Positions 25,638-34,763 of a stretch of DNA of 64,000 nt are shown here, piece by piece. The notes below the pieces were generated by a model. The model was not told the DNA's origin. It did no database searches and saw only the letters and a list, made by a program, of their open reading frames with translations. The stretch spans positions 3,291,501-3,355,500 of the forward strand of contig NZ_CP058364.1 in the NCBI RefSeq assembly GCF_013391805.1, written 5' to 3'. Every line of letters starts with the position of its first letter. The first letter of the stretch is position 1. Position numbers and translations under genes: made by a program. The DNA is from Galbibacter sp. BG1 (GTDB lineage Bacteria > Bacteroidota > Bacteroidia > Flavobacteriales > Flavobacteriaceae).

Positions 25638-27853
25638 TATTTTATGGATAATTCTTTCAACATCAGTTCATTAATATCGTTCACATTTTCCTTCTTCAAG
25701 GAGGGCCGTAAAACAACATCAGGAACCGCCTTTAACAATCCGTTTTGAAGCTGTATTAAATCATTTTTGGTTACCGAGTTATTATCAATCGTTTTTTTGA
25801 GAATTTGTAGGGTAGTTAAATAATTTGACGGATTATCAATTGCAAATTGAGCCAGTTCATTCGCGGCCTGTTCCAAAACTTCACGATCTTCTTCCGTTAA
25901 AGAAACTCCATTTTTTAACCGGTTTTCCAATACCGCAATGGCTTTCCGCATAAAAACATAATTTTCAGGATTTTCAAAATCCTCCATTTCATAAAAGCTT
26001 TTAATTTTATCCAATTCTCCTGAAAGTCTTTTATCTTCCTTTATTGGCGGCGGATCGAAACCAATACGATGAACATAAATCCGTGCGCTATTTTTAATCT
26101 CTTGGATGAGTTTCAATGCATTGTATTGATAAGGTAGCGATTTTTTTGGCGCTCCCATTCGTAAATGTAGTTCTGCATCCCACATTTCATTTATCGCTTG
26201 GCGAAGTTTACTTTTTAACGATTGTGTGAATAAAGTAGATTCTTCTGGATCGTCATGATTGTGCAAATAGGCCTCTAAGGGATCCTCGCCTTCCTCTTCA
26301 TTTGGTTCATGACCGTGATCATGATGGTCTTCATCGACCAAATTATGCTCGTTTTCATGGTCGTGATCGTGGCGATAGCCATCTGTTGGATCAGAAACTT
26401 CATCTTCCATATTTACACTTTCTGCGGGTTGCATTTCACCCTCATTTTCATCTCCCATGAACTGCCCGTATTTTAAACGGAGCATTTTTTGTTCATAGCC
26501 TAAAATATTGCTTTCTGATTTATATTTTTCTATCGATAGTGTAGGCTTTTGTTTGATAAGCGCTTCCGTATCGATTATTAATTGACGCTGACTCCTAAAG
26601 TAATCGGGCATTAAATCTACGCCCATGCCACCTTCCACAGCAAAGGAATTGTTAATCGTATCTTTTATAACCGCAAAAAATGTTTCACTTCTACTCACAT
26701 TTGGTTTCGGGGTTTTCTCATCGAATACTTCCACGTAAAAATAAAGCTCGTCCCCAGGCTTCATGTCCAATAAATCCAAATCTATTGTTTTAAGCAACGA
26801 TACCTCCTTACTGCCATTTCTGAAATTGGAATCGAATGAAAGTTTTTCTTCCCTAAATTTCACCGACTCTCCACTACCCTTGCTCACCGTAGCAATTATC
26901 TGTGGGTTTGTTAAACCGTAATCATCTGTAATGATGGTTTTAAAACTTATTTTTTTAGCTCCGTCAAAATCAAAAGTGGTAAAATGTGGCAACCCTTCCA
27001 TTTTTATAACCGGCTTTTCGTCCTCAAAAGTTTCCAGGGAATAAAGTTTAGAACTGTACGTGTTCCCCAAAGTATCTATAAACCTAAAATTATAAAATCC
27101 AGAATGCGCTACAATCGCTGAGGTTTCATACATACCATTGGTAAAATCTAAATCGATTTTATTTCCATTATTTTCTTTTAGAACCGATTTTACTTGGTTG
27201 TTAAACTCGAGTTTCCAAAAAACACGAGAACCTTTTAGCACCTTTATATTCATGTTTTGAGTGCGGTAAGATTTCCGTCTGGTATATTCTGGAAATCTTA
27301 CGGTTACAGTTTGCGAAACAATTTCAGGCGGATTTATAGATTTCTGAAGACTATCCGTTGGCTGGAATTCAATATTTTTTTCTACTTCTTCTTTTGAAGA
27401 AATATCGTTTTTGGCATTCAATAGGTTCGTCTTATTGAAAATGAATCCTACCAATACAAATACAAGACAGAATAGAATTGAATACCCAATATTCCCGTTA
27501 TACTTTATTTGCTTTTGATGTTCATTTAAAATCTTCTCGACTCTTTGCTTTTGAATAACGGCCACCTTCGATAAGTCTTCCGAAGGGATTAATAAAAGAG
27601 CGGTGCTATCCTGAAAAATCTGCCATTTTAAATCCAAATATTTAGAAAGGCTGTGCTCTGTAATTTTCCAAGGCTTTTTAAAGAGGTAACCAAGAAGGAG
27701 AAAGCCTAAAAAAGTTCCTATTGCAGCTAAAATATTTCGGGTTATCAAAAAAATGAGAAATGTAGGCCCAAAAGCGAGTAGCATAATTTCCAGCCAAGAG
27801 AATAATTTCCATCGGTTGGTGATACGCTTTACTATTTTTTTTCCAGCCTCCAT
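25637..27853 (-). CDS. Large membrane protein of the MoxR/BatA cluster with His-rich linker (DUF4175-like)
   Basis: 738 aa. Two adjacent N-terminal membrane helices (residues about 20-60) and a third near 125-145 are followed by a long extracytoplasmic part. This has beta domains (VSQTVTVRFPEYTRRKSYRTQ, HSGFYNFRFIDTLGNTYSSKL), then a helical region. Residues about 490-540 are strikingly His/Asp/Glu-rich, with ten His in about 40 residues (HDHDHENEH, DEDHHDHGHEPNEEE), a likely metal-binding linker. The tail is helical (ALKLIQEIKNSARIYVHRIG). The overall layout is like DUF4175 proteins, which occur with MoxR genes in Bacteroidota. It abuts the BatA-like gene with no gap. Function unknown. Confidence 0.75.
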   Translation of the reverse strand: MEAGKKIVKRITNRWKLFSWLEIMLLAFGPTFLIFLITRNILAAIGTFLGFLLLGYLFKKPWKITEHSLSKYLDLKWQIFQDSTALLLIPSEDLSKVAVIQKQRVEKILNEHQKQIKYNGNIGYSILFCLVFVLVGFIFNKTNLLNAKNDISSKEEVEKNIEFQPTDSLQKSINPPEIVSQTVTVRFPEYTRRKSYRTQNMNIKVLKGSRVFWKLEFNNQVKSVLKENNGNKIDLDFTNGMYETSAIVAHSGFYNFRFIDTLGNTYSSKLYSLETFEDEKPVIKMEGLPHFTTFDFDGAKKISFKTIITDDYGLTNPQIIATVSKGSGESVKFREEKLSFDSNFRNGSKEVSLLKTIDLDLLDMKPGDELYFYVEVFDEKTPKPNVSRSETFFAVIKDTINNSFAVEGGMGVDLMPDYFRSQRQLIIDTEALIKQKPTLSIEKYKSESNILGYEQKMLRLKYGQFMGDENEGEMQPAESVNMEDEVSDPTDGYRHDHDHENEHNLVDEDHHDHGHEPNEEEGEDPLEAYLHNHDDPEESTLFTQSLKSKLRQAINEMWDAELHLRMGAPKKSLPYQYNALKLIQEIKNSARIYVHRIGFDPPPIKEDKRLSGELDKIKSFYEMEDFENPENYVFMRKAIAVLENRLKNGVSLTEEDREVLEQAANELAQFAIDNPSNYLTTLQILKKTIDNNSVTKNDLIQLQNGLLKAVPDVVLRPSLKKENVNDINELMLKELSIK

Positions 27854-29143
27854 TTACTGTTTTCTTATTTTTGAAACTATTCTTTCTATTGCCAAAGTAA
27901 TTACAAATAGCAACCATAACCACCATTCTAAGGAAACGCTTTTATTTTTTTCAACTTTTTCTATCTTGGTTTTTACGGTTGGTTTTAAAATATCCAATGG
28001 AGATGTTCTAAGGTCGCTTTTTTCTATCTCTTTTTCAGAAGGTTTAACCAAAGGCAGCCAATTTAAAAGTTCTTCCGCAAGATTTTTATCCACTATATTT
28101 TCAGGATTTAATCGTCTGGTTAAGTAAAAAACAGTTGCTTCTGTTCCGGTTTCTATAAGCTTTTTTGAAAAAGGGTTTGATTTGTAAATGAGTTGTTTGG
28201 CTTTTGTTTTTCCAGCATCTTCTTCACTAAGCCAAATTTGAATATCATCCGTGTCCACTGATGTAGTATCTGTAATTTCATAACTTCTCAAAGCGATAGG
28301 AGCACCTGTGTATTTAAAAATAGCTATTAGTGCCGCTTTAATGTATTTTAATTCCGATTGAAAATCTGGATCGAAAAATAAAGCTACATTAATCGTATCT
28401 TGGATGCTAATCGGGAAAGATTCACCCCCCGTAAACGAAACGCTATCCTTATTACTGTTGAAAGTCAAACGAGGATCGTTTATAGCTGCCATTGTTTTTT
28501 CGAAACTCAAATAGCGGTAATCGCTAGTTATTTTGGATAATTGTAAGCTATCTCCAATTTGAGTCGCATGAATATATTTTGAATTACTTTTATCGTCTTC
28601 CAAGCTTATCCAATTAACATTTTCGCCCATTGCTGGTCTTTTTCCTTTTAAACCACGGGATAGGTTCTTCGTAAAAACCACTAAACTATCTGCGTTCAAT
28701 AGTTTAAAATCTTTTGTAAGTTGCCAATAGTTTGGAGGATTGCTGTTTTTAAAATTATCTAGGTCATCCTCATCAAACTCGGGAAATCCTTGTTCTAAAA
28801 GGCGTATTTTATCTTTTGGGAGAGTGTCTAAGACCTTTTTAAAACTGTTATCCTTTAAAAAAGAAGGTTCTATTACATATAAAAGAGGCTTTCTTTCAGT
28901 AGAAAAATTCATTACAGGATTTGCCAAAATAAGCACCAAAAGTGCTAGCAGAAGCAATCTCAGAAATAATAGGAATAATTCATTAAAACGTATGCTTCTC
29001 GCCTTCTTCGACTCTATTTTTTCTAAAAACTGGATACTCCCAATTTTTATGACTTTTACTTTTTGCTTGCTCCATAAATGAATTGCAATAGGAACAATAA
29101 GTCCTAATAAAGCCCAGAGATATGTCGGGTTGATAAAATTCAT
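27854..29143 (-). CDS. BatA-like N-terminal double-transmembrane protein
   Basis: 429 aa. The first 80 residues (FINPTYLWALLGLIVPIAIHLW, then RFNELFLLFLRLLLLALLVLILANP) are the aerotolerance-regulator N-terminal double-membrane domain found in BatA-type proteins. The middle part is extracytoplasmic, with no von Willebrand A metal site visible. A C-terminal helix (LEWWLWLLFVITLAIERIV) closes it. The gene abuts the DUF58 gene on one side and the 738-aa gene on the other with no spacing, so it belongs to one tightly coupled operon. In known MoxR systems such proteins form membrane complexes with DUF58 and vWA partners; the precise job is unknown. Confidence 0.85.
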   Translation of the reverse strand: MNFINPTYLWALLGLIVPIAIHLWSKQKVKVIKIGSIQFLEKIESKKARSIRFNELFLLFLRLLLLALLVLILANPVMNFSTERKPLLYVIEPSFLKDNSFKKVLDTLPKDKIRLLEQGFPEFDEDDLDNFKNSNPPNYWQLTKDFKLLNADSLVVFTKNLSRGLKGKRPAMGENVNWISLEDDKSNSKYIHATQIGDSLQLSKITSDYRYLSFEKTMAAINDPRLTFNSNKDSVSFTGGESFPISIQDTINVALFFDPDFQSELKYIKAALIAIFKYTGAPIALRSYEITDTTSVDTDDIQIWLSEEDAGKTKAKQLIYKSNPFSKKLIETGTEATVFYLTRRLNPENIVDKNLAEELLNWLPLVKPSEKEIEKSDLRTSPLDILKPTVKTKIEKVEKNKSVSLEWWLWLLFVITLAIERIVSKIRKQ

Positions 29144-30040
29144 CTACATTAATGCGATTCTTTTGTTCAAAAAAACTTTAATAGAATCTTCCAAACCGTT
29201 ATCCAAGGAAAACAACTCATAACCTATAGCATTGGATAAAAAGTTATTTTTATATTCAGAAAGCTGCTGGTTAAAAGCATTCAAATAACGATCTTTAGCC
29301 TCTTTGGCGTTTACTTTTATTCGCTCCCCAGATTCCAAGTCTTCGAAAATAACAGCCCCTTCAAAATCAAAACTCAATTCCTTGCCTCCCATAATGTGGA
29401 GCACGGTAATTTCATTTTTAGAAGTTTTTAACTGCTTTATACTTTTAGAAATTTCATTTTGATCCTGATAAAGGTCAGTGATAAAAAAAATTAGTTCTTT
29501 ATGGTTTTTGTCGTGTATTTTTTGAATTTCAGAAGTATCCTTAGGCCAAACACCTTCCGCTTTCAATTCAACTAATTCTGACAGGAATCTGTTGAAATGC
29601 TGCTTTTGGGAACTTGCAAATAAACTATTTGACTTTTTGTTGTTTAAACTGAACAAACTAACTGCATCGCCTTGCTGCCAGGCAAAATAACCAATGGAGG
29701 CTACCAGTACTTTAACAAAATCTATCTTTGATAAATCTTTTTCCCTATGAAGCATGGATTTACTGGAATCGATAATAAATTTTACCGAAATATGGGTGTC
29801 TATTTCTGCCTGTTTTATGTAGTAACGGCCAGAACGCGCCAACATTTTCCAGTCTAACAAACGCAAATCATCGCCGGGTTCGTACCCACGGTACTGACTA
29901 AATTCCAATCCGCCACCTACCCTTTTACTTTGGTTTAAACCAGCAACTTGCCCATCCACGATAACCCTGGAAATAAGTGCAAGTCCAGAAAGGCTATTTA
30001 TAATTTCAGGTTTTAGTAAATCTCGATAATCGTTGCGCAC
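29144..30040 (-). CDS. DUF58 domain protein of the MoxR cluster
   Basis: 298 aa, cytoplasmic. The DUF58 signature is clear: EFSQYRGYEPGDDLRLLDWKMLARSGRYYIKQ (positions about 47-80). It is followed by a vWA-like fold with VKFIIDSSKSM, where DSSKSM resembles the DxSxS metal-site motif, and later ELIFFITDLYQDQ. DUF58 proteins regularly pair with MoxR AAA+ ATPases. Here moxR is 6 bp upstream and the BatA-like gene follows without a gap. It probably links the ATPase to the membrane partners. Confidence 0.92.
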   Translation of the reverse strand: MRNDYRDLLKPEIINSLSGLALISRVIVDGQVAGLNQSKRVGGGLEFSQYRGYEPGDDLRLLDWKMLARSGRYYIKQAEIDTHISVKFIIDSSKSMLHREKDLSKIDFVKVLVASIGYFAWQQGDAVSLFSLNNKKSNSLFASSQKQHFNRFLSELVELKAEGVWPKDTSEIQKIHDKNHKELIFFITDLYQDQNEISKSIKQLKTSKNEITVLHIMGGKELSFDFEGAVIFEDLESGERIKVNAKEAKDRYLNAFNQQLSEYKNNFLSNAIGYELFSLDNGLEDSIKVFLNKRIALM

Positions 30041-30046
30041 TTATTT

Positions 30047-31051
30047 TTATTTTGAAGTAATTGCAATGCTTTCTAAAAGAACTTTGGTAACATCATCTGA
30101 AGAAATCCCTTCTGCTTCCGCCCTAAAGTTTACAATAATTCGGTGTCTCAATACAGCCAAGGCGACCGCTTCAATATCCTTTTTGGTAACGGCTAATCTG
30201 CCATTTTGAAGCGCCGTTGCTTTTGCGGTTAAAATCATTGCTTGTCCGGCGCGTGGCCCGGCACCCCAAGACACCCATTTTTTCACAAATTCTACTGCAG
30301 TGGTTTCGGGGCGTGTTGCGCGAACAAGGTCGCTTACATAATGAATCAACGAATCGCTAATTGGTATATCCCTAACTAAGGCTTGCAACCTCATGATCTC
30401 TTCCCCGTTCAGAATGGAATTAACGGCAGCCGTTTTCTTGCCTGTGGTGAATTTTAGAATATCCGTTTCCTCAGTTTTGCTAGGGTATCCTATTTTAAGG
30501 TACAATAAAAAACGGTCCTGTTGGGCTTCCGGCAAAGGAAATGTCCCCGATTGTTCAATAGGGTTTTGCGTAGCCAATATAAAAAATGGTTTTTCTAAGG
30601 GATAGGTTTTTCCCGAATAGGTCACTTCAAATTCTTGCATGGCTTCCAGCAGTGCCGCCTGTGTTTTGGGCGGGGTTCTATTAATTTCATCGGCGAGGAT
30701 GATATTTGCGAAAATTGGCCCTTTATTAAATTCAAAAAACTTCTTCCCTGTAGTATGGTCTTCTTCCAATATTTCCGTTCCAATAATATCAGAGGGCATT
30801 AGATCTGGCGTAAACTGTATGCGTTTAAATTTTAAATCGATGGCATCTGCCAAGGTTCTAATCATTAATGTTTTGGCAAGTCCAGGAACACCCTCCAATA
30901 AGGTATGTCCTCCGGCCAACAAGGCCGTTATCAATAATTCCACGGTAGCTTCCTGACCAACGATTACTTTACCAATTTCATTTTTTAGATCGCCAAGTTT
31001 TCCTGTGAGGGAAGTAATTTCTTTTTCCAGTATTTCCAATTCTTTATTCAT
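30047..31051 (-). CDS. MoxR-family AAA+ ATPase
   Basis: 334 aa. Walker A is GVPGLAKT (about residues 56-63), preceded by LLAGGHTLLE. Walker B is ANIILADEINRTPPKTQAALLEAM, and sensor 1 is FFILATQNPIEQSGTFPLPEAQQDRF, the MoxR hallmark. MoxR ATPases act as chaperones that mature or activate protein complexes, usually with vWA/DUF58 partners, which are encoded next to it here. The gene lies 10 bp after the DUF4159 gene, in the same unit. Confidence 0.96.
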   Translation of the reverse strand: MNKELEILEKEITSLTGKLGDLKNEIGKVIVGQEATVELLITALLAGGHTLLEGVPGLAKTLMIRTLADAIDLKFKRIQFTPDLMPSDIIGTEILEEDHTTGKKFFEFNKGPIFANIILADEINRTPPKTQAALLEAMQEFEVTYSGKTYPLEKPFFILATQNPIEQSGTFPLPEAQQDRFLLYLKIGYPSKTEETDILKFTTGKKTAAVNSILNGEEIMRLQALVRDIPISDSLIHYVSDLVRATRPETTAVEFVKKWVSWGAGPRAGQAMILTAKATALQNGRLAVTKKDIEAVALAVLRHRIIVNFRAEAEGISSDDVTKVLLESIAITSK

Positions 31052-31061
31052 TTAAACTATT

Positions 31062-31682
31062 TTATGAGGTAAGGGCATACATAACTAAATTCACGGCAAA
31101 CTTAGTATTGTCTATTTTATACCATCTCTTGTTCCTAAAATCATAATCCCATTCGCAACCGTAATCTTTATTGCTGTACAAAACCCCTATCCTTCCATTT
31201 ATTTCTATGGCCTTTAAGTAATCGTGCACCAAATCGTCACCCCAACCATTAAGCTCTTGTGAAGTTGTTGGCGGACCATCTTCAAATTCAAAAAACACCT
31301 TATAAATTTCATGATCATTTGGTATTTTCACAAGTGCATCGGCTCCAAAAATTTCAGCCATTTGCCGTTCAAAGGATTTTGCGAAAAGTCCGTCTATATC
31401 GTGATTACAATCATCTGCAAAAACAAAACCTCCATTATTTACATACTTTTTGAAGTTTTCCTGTTCTTTAGGCGTAAACTCCACCAATTTGTGACCGGAA
31501 ATGTAACAGAAAGGACAATTAAAAATATCCTCGCTACTAAGTGTTATTATATTTTCCTTAGTATCTACGGGTAGTGTAGTATATTCTACCAAAGAATTTA
31601 AGACATTGGAAGGCATTCGCTGATCGACATCCCAATCTCCCGATTCGTATTGTAACCTAGTAAAAAAGAATTTACTTTCCAT
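31062..31682 (-). CDS. DUF4159 domain protein
   Basis: 206 aa from the ATG at 31682. A longer in-frame start at 31724 is rejected because it lies upstream of the -7 element at 31710-31717. The N-terminus FFFTRLQYESGDWDVDQ is the DUF4159 signature, followed by CPFCYISGHKLVEFT, GGFVFADDCNHDIDGLFAKSFE and IPNDHEIYKVFFEFEDGPPT. The fold is probably GATase-like. There is no signal peptide, so it is likely cytoplasmic, unlike some relatives that have an export signal. It begins the unit that continues into moxR. Biochemical function unknown. Confidence 0.88.
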   Translation of the reverse strand: MESKFFFTRLQYESGDWDVDQRMPSNVLNSLVEYTTLPVDTKENIITLSSEDIFNCPFCYISGHKLVEFTPKEQENFKKYVNNGGFVFADDCNHDIDGLFAKSFERQMAEIFGADALVKIPNDHEIYKVFFEFEDGPPTTSQELNGWGDDLVHDYLKAIEINGRIGVLYSNKDYGCEWDYDFRNKRWYKIDNTKFAVNLVMYALTS

Positions 31683-31709
31683 AATTGGAATTTTACTTTT
31701 GAAGACATT

Positions 31710-31743
31710 CAAATATAAAGACAAAACTGGCTGTAAAGATCAA
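31710..31743 (-). promoter_or_regulatory. Promoter for the DUF4159-moxR unit
   Basis: On the minus strand, TTG (plus 31741-31743) is followed after 23 bp by TATATTTG (plus 31710-31717), ending 27 bp before the ATG at 31682. It overlaps the terminator hairpin that follows the tldE-type gene. Confidence 0.55.
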
Positions 31744-31761
31744 TTCTATACAACCAGTTTT
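31723..31761 (-). terminator. Terminator-like hairpin between the tldE-type gene and the DUF4159 gene
   Basis: Plus-strand AAAACTGGCTGTA (31723-31735) pairs with TACAACCAGTTTT (31749-31761) with one G:T pair and a 13-base loop. Read on the minus strand it ends in TTTTGTCTTT, a modest U-run. It splits the tld genes from the moxR unit. Confidence 0.5.
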
Positions 31762-31777
31762 TATATTTAACACTTAT

Positions 31778-33091
31778 TTATACAGCGTCTGATAAACTCG
31801 TAAAGGTGAAATCCCTTATTTTCATGTACGGAACCAAATTCCCATCAATTCGAACTTGTTTTCCAAGTGCTTCCAAATTATTCAGCATAATAATGGGACT
31901 CTCATTGAATCTGAAATTCTTAACCGGATGCTTTATTTTTCCGTTCTCGATATAGAACGTACCATCTCTTGTTAATCCAGTGTAAAGTAGCGTTTGTGGA
32001 TCTACACTTCTAATGTACCATAAACGTGTCACCAAAATTCCTTTTTTGGTACCTTTTATGAGCTCATCTAAAGAGGCCGTACCGCCATCCATAATAAAAT
32101 TAGAAGGGAAAGGAACGGGTTCTACCCCTTTTTCTTTGGCCCAGAAACGGCTGTACGCTAAATTTTTAACTACCCCGTTTTCAATCCATTTCATTTTTTT
32201 TAGCGGCATTCCTTCGCTATTCCAAGTAGCTCCCGGAACTTCTGGGTGTAAAGGATCTGAATAAATATTTACCCTTTCATCTACAATTTTCTGGCCTAGT
32301 TTAGTGCCTCCATCTTTAGACATAAAACTTCGCCCTTCATCTGCCCTTCTGGCATCGAAAGAATAAGCCATATTTCCCAAAAGGTCTATGGAAGCAGCGG
32401 GCTCTAATATAACAGTGTATTTACCAGGTTCTATAGCCTTTGCTTCTTTAGACATTACTGCCTTATCAATAGCGACTTTAGAAGCTTCAGAAGCATCAAA
32501 TTTTCGTACATCATTGTAATCGCGTGTAACCCATCCCGAACCTGTACCATCGTTTGTTCGCATGGTAACTGTGAAATCCACATTAGTGGATTGATTATAG
32601 GCAAACAAGCCTTTAGAATTCAGCATTGCGCTAAAACCAGAACGATCGTCGAAAAAACCAGCGGCCGTAACATCTTTTACACTTGCCGGTTCTATACTTT
32701 TATTGGCTACACTTGCCCGATATTCTGGCGAAATTTTGGCAGTTGCATCCACATAGGTTATGGATTCATCATATTGTTGCGGCCCAAGGGGTTCCATGAA
32801 CTCTGGATTTTCCGGAGAGAGTTTAGCCAACTCTTCTGCCCTTTTTACTACTTTTTCTAACGACTTATCATCAAATTCGTCGATGGTTGCCGTCCCAGAT
32901 TTTTTACCAAAACTAGATTGAACTACCAACGTTTGGTTCGAGCGGTGTCCAGAAGTAGAAACTGTATTTCTAGCATAACGAATATTGCCACTTTCGCTCC
33001 CGCTCATATTTATTTCGCAAGTATCTGCTGAAGAAAAACTTAATGCTTTCTCCATTATTTTTCTTGCTTCTTCTTTTGTATATATTGCCAT
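31778..33091 (-). CDS. TldD/PmbA-family protein, TldE (PmbA)-like subunit
   Basis: 437 aa. It has the family fold with the N-terminal ATCEINMSGSESGNIRYARN strand region and PEVPGATWNSEGMPLKKMKWIENGVVKNL, characteristic of the C-terminal domain, but no HExxxH metal motif. The family pairs a catalytic TldD with a non-catalytic TldE; here the partner lies 31 bp upstream. TldD/E is a cytosolic metalloprotease that trims unfolded or modified peptides, known from microcin B17, CcdA and PqqA processing. No signal peptide is visible on this subunit, whereas the partner has a Tat-like one. Confidence 0.9.
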   Translation of the reverse strand: MAIYTKEEARKIMEKALSFSSADTCEINMSGSESGNIRYARNTVSTSGHRSNQTLVVQSSFGKKSGTATIDEFDDKSLEKVVKRAEELAKLSPENPEFMEPLGPQQYDESITYVDATAKISPEYRASVANKSIEPASVKDVTAAGFFDDRSGFSAMLNSKGLFAYNQSTNVDFTVTMRTNDGTGSGWVTRDYNDVRKFDASEASKVAIDKAVMSKEAKAIEPGKYTVILEPAASIDLLGNMAYSFDARRADEGRSFMSKDGGTKLGQKIVDERVNIYSDPLHPEVPGATWNSEGMPLKKMKWIENGVVKNLAYSRFWAKEKGVEPVPFPSNFIMDGGTASLDELIKGTKKGILVTRLWYIRSVDPQTLLYTGLTRDGTFYIENGKIKHPVKNFRFNESPIIMLNNLEALGKQVRIDGNLVPYMKIRDFTFTSLSDAV

Positions 33092-33122
33092 AATATGTTC
33101 TTATTAAATGTGAGAAATGAGA

Positions 33123-34763
33123 TTAAATGTTTCTACCCGTATTTATTACGTTTACATTGTTAAACCTGGAAGTAGAACTTCCATGAGAAACGGCACTTAT
33201 CTGCGAAGGTTGTCCTTTTCCATCGAAGAAAGAACCAAACATACGGTAATCGCTTTCGTCACAAATCTTAGCACAGGAATTCCAAAATTCTTGCGTATTG
33301 GACTGGTAGGCAACATCTTCTAACATTCCCACAATTTTACCATCTTTTATTTCGTAAAAAACAGTTCCACCAAATTGGAAATTATACCGCTGCTGATCTA
33401 TGGAATAAGAGCCACGACCGGCAATATAAATTCCTTTCTCAACATCTTTAATCATTTCATCGATAGAATATTTCTCTTTCCCTGGTTCTAAAGATACATT
33501 TGGCATCCTTTGAAACTGAACATCATTCCAACTCTGGGCATAACAACAACCATGAGATTCGTTTTGGTCTATCATATGTACTTGATCCCGGATCGCTTGA
33601 TAATTGGTTAAAATACCATTTCGAACAAGATCCCATTTCTTTGTTTTCACTCCTTCGTCATCAAAACCTACAGCACCAAGGGAATTTGGCTGTGTTTTAT
33701 CGGCAACGAGATTTACGATATCGCTTCCGTATTTAAAATCGCCCGACTTCCATTTGTCCAATGTGGCAAAGCTGGTTCCGGCATAATTGGCTTCATACCC
33801 TAAAACTCGATCCAATTCTAAAGGGTGACCAACGGATTCGTGGATCGTTAATCCCAAATGATTGGGTTCTAATACCAAATCGTATTTTCCAGGATCAACC
33901 GATTTGGCAGTTAATTTTTCTTTGGCCTGTTTTGCAGCGGTCTTGGCATCCTCTACCATATCGTAACTGTTTCGGTAAAGAATTAGGCCATCTGGACCTT
34001 TAAGTTTTTCAGAAGCCAAGCCATCCATATACTCATACCCCATTCCCATAGGGGCACTCATTGCGGCACGGGTCTTAAACTTCCCAGCATTTTTATCAAT
34101 AGCCGTTACATCAAAAGTAGGCCATATTCTATGGATGTCTTGATCGATATAAGAACCATCAGTAGAAGCAAAATATTTTTGTTCGTTTACCATAAACAGT
34201 GCAGAATTTGCATAATCTGCTCCGTTTTCCATGGCCGCAGCGTTGGCAGACAAAAGAAGGTCTACTTTTTCTGAAACCGGAACATCTTTAAAATTCTTTT
34301 TGATGGGTGTTTTCCAGGAAACCTCACCATGAGCCTGTACTGGGGCGAGTTTAACTGGATCTTTTTGGATTGTGGCGTTAGCTTTTGCTATGGAAACCGC
34401 TTGCTGGGTGGCTTTTTTAATGCCTTCTTCTGTAACGCTATTTGTAGAGGCAAAACCCCAAGTACCGTTAGCAATAACACGTATTCCAATACCAAATGAT
34501 TCTGTATTGACTACATTTTGCACTTTATCCTCTCGGGTAAATACGTATTGATTTAAATATCTCCCTATTCGGGCATCTGCATAAGTTGCTCCGAGGGATT
34601 TGGCTGTGTTTAAGACCACATCGGCCATTTTCTTTTTAATCGCTACATCCATTCCTGGATCTAAAAGAGCTTCGGCAGGAATTATTTTCCCCATCATAGA
34701 CATGGGCATCATAAGTGCGCCTGCTCCCAACCCGGTTAGTTGTACAAAATCTCTTCTTTTCAT
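33123..34763 (-). CDS. TldD-family metalloprotease with Tat-type N-terminus
   Basis: 546 aa. Residues 308-313 are HESVGH, the HExxxH zinc motif of TldD, in the context LTIHESVGHPLELDRVLGYEA; FGGTVFYEIKDGKIVGML follows near the C-terminus. The N-terminus MKRRDFVQLTGLGAGALMMP has twin arginines and a hydrophobic stretch like a Tat signal, so export is possible, unlike E. coli TldD. The protein is about 60 residues longer than E. coli TldD, mostly from this N-terminus. It is cotranscribed with the TldE-like gene 31 bp downstream, and near the moxR unit. Natural substrate unknown. Confidence 0.92.
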   Translation of the reverse strand: MKRRDFVQLTGLGAGALMMPMSMMGKIIPAEALLDPGMDVAIKKKMADVVLNTAKSLGATYADARIGRYLNQYVFTREDKVQNVVNTESFGIGIRVIANGTWGFASTNSVTEEGIKKATQQAVSIAKANATIQKDPVKLAPVQAHGEVSWKTPIKKNFKDVPVSEKVDLLLSANAAAMENGADYANSALFMVNEQKYFASTDGSYIDQDIHRIWPTFDVTAIDKNAGKFKTRAAMSAPMGMGYEYMDGLASEKLKGPDGLILYRNSYDMVEDAKTAAKQAKEKLTAKSVDPGKYDLVLEPNHLGLTIHESVGHPLELDRVLGYEANYAGTSFATLDKWKSGDFKYGSDIVNLVADKTQPNSLGAVGFDDEGVKTKKWDLVRNGILTNYQAIRDQVHMIDQNESHGCCYAQSWNDVQFQRMPNVSLEPGKEKYSIDEMIKDVEKGIYIAGRGSYSIDQQRYNFQFGGTVFYEIKDGKIVGMLEDVAYQSNTQEFWNSCAKICDESDYRMFGSFFDGKGQPSQISAVSHGSSTSRFNNVNVINTGRNI

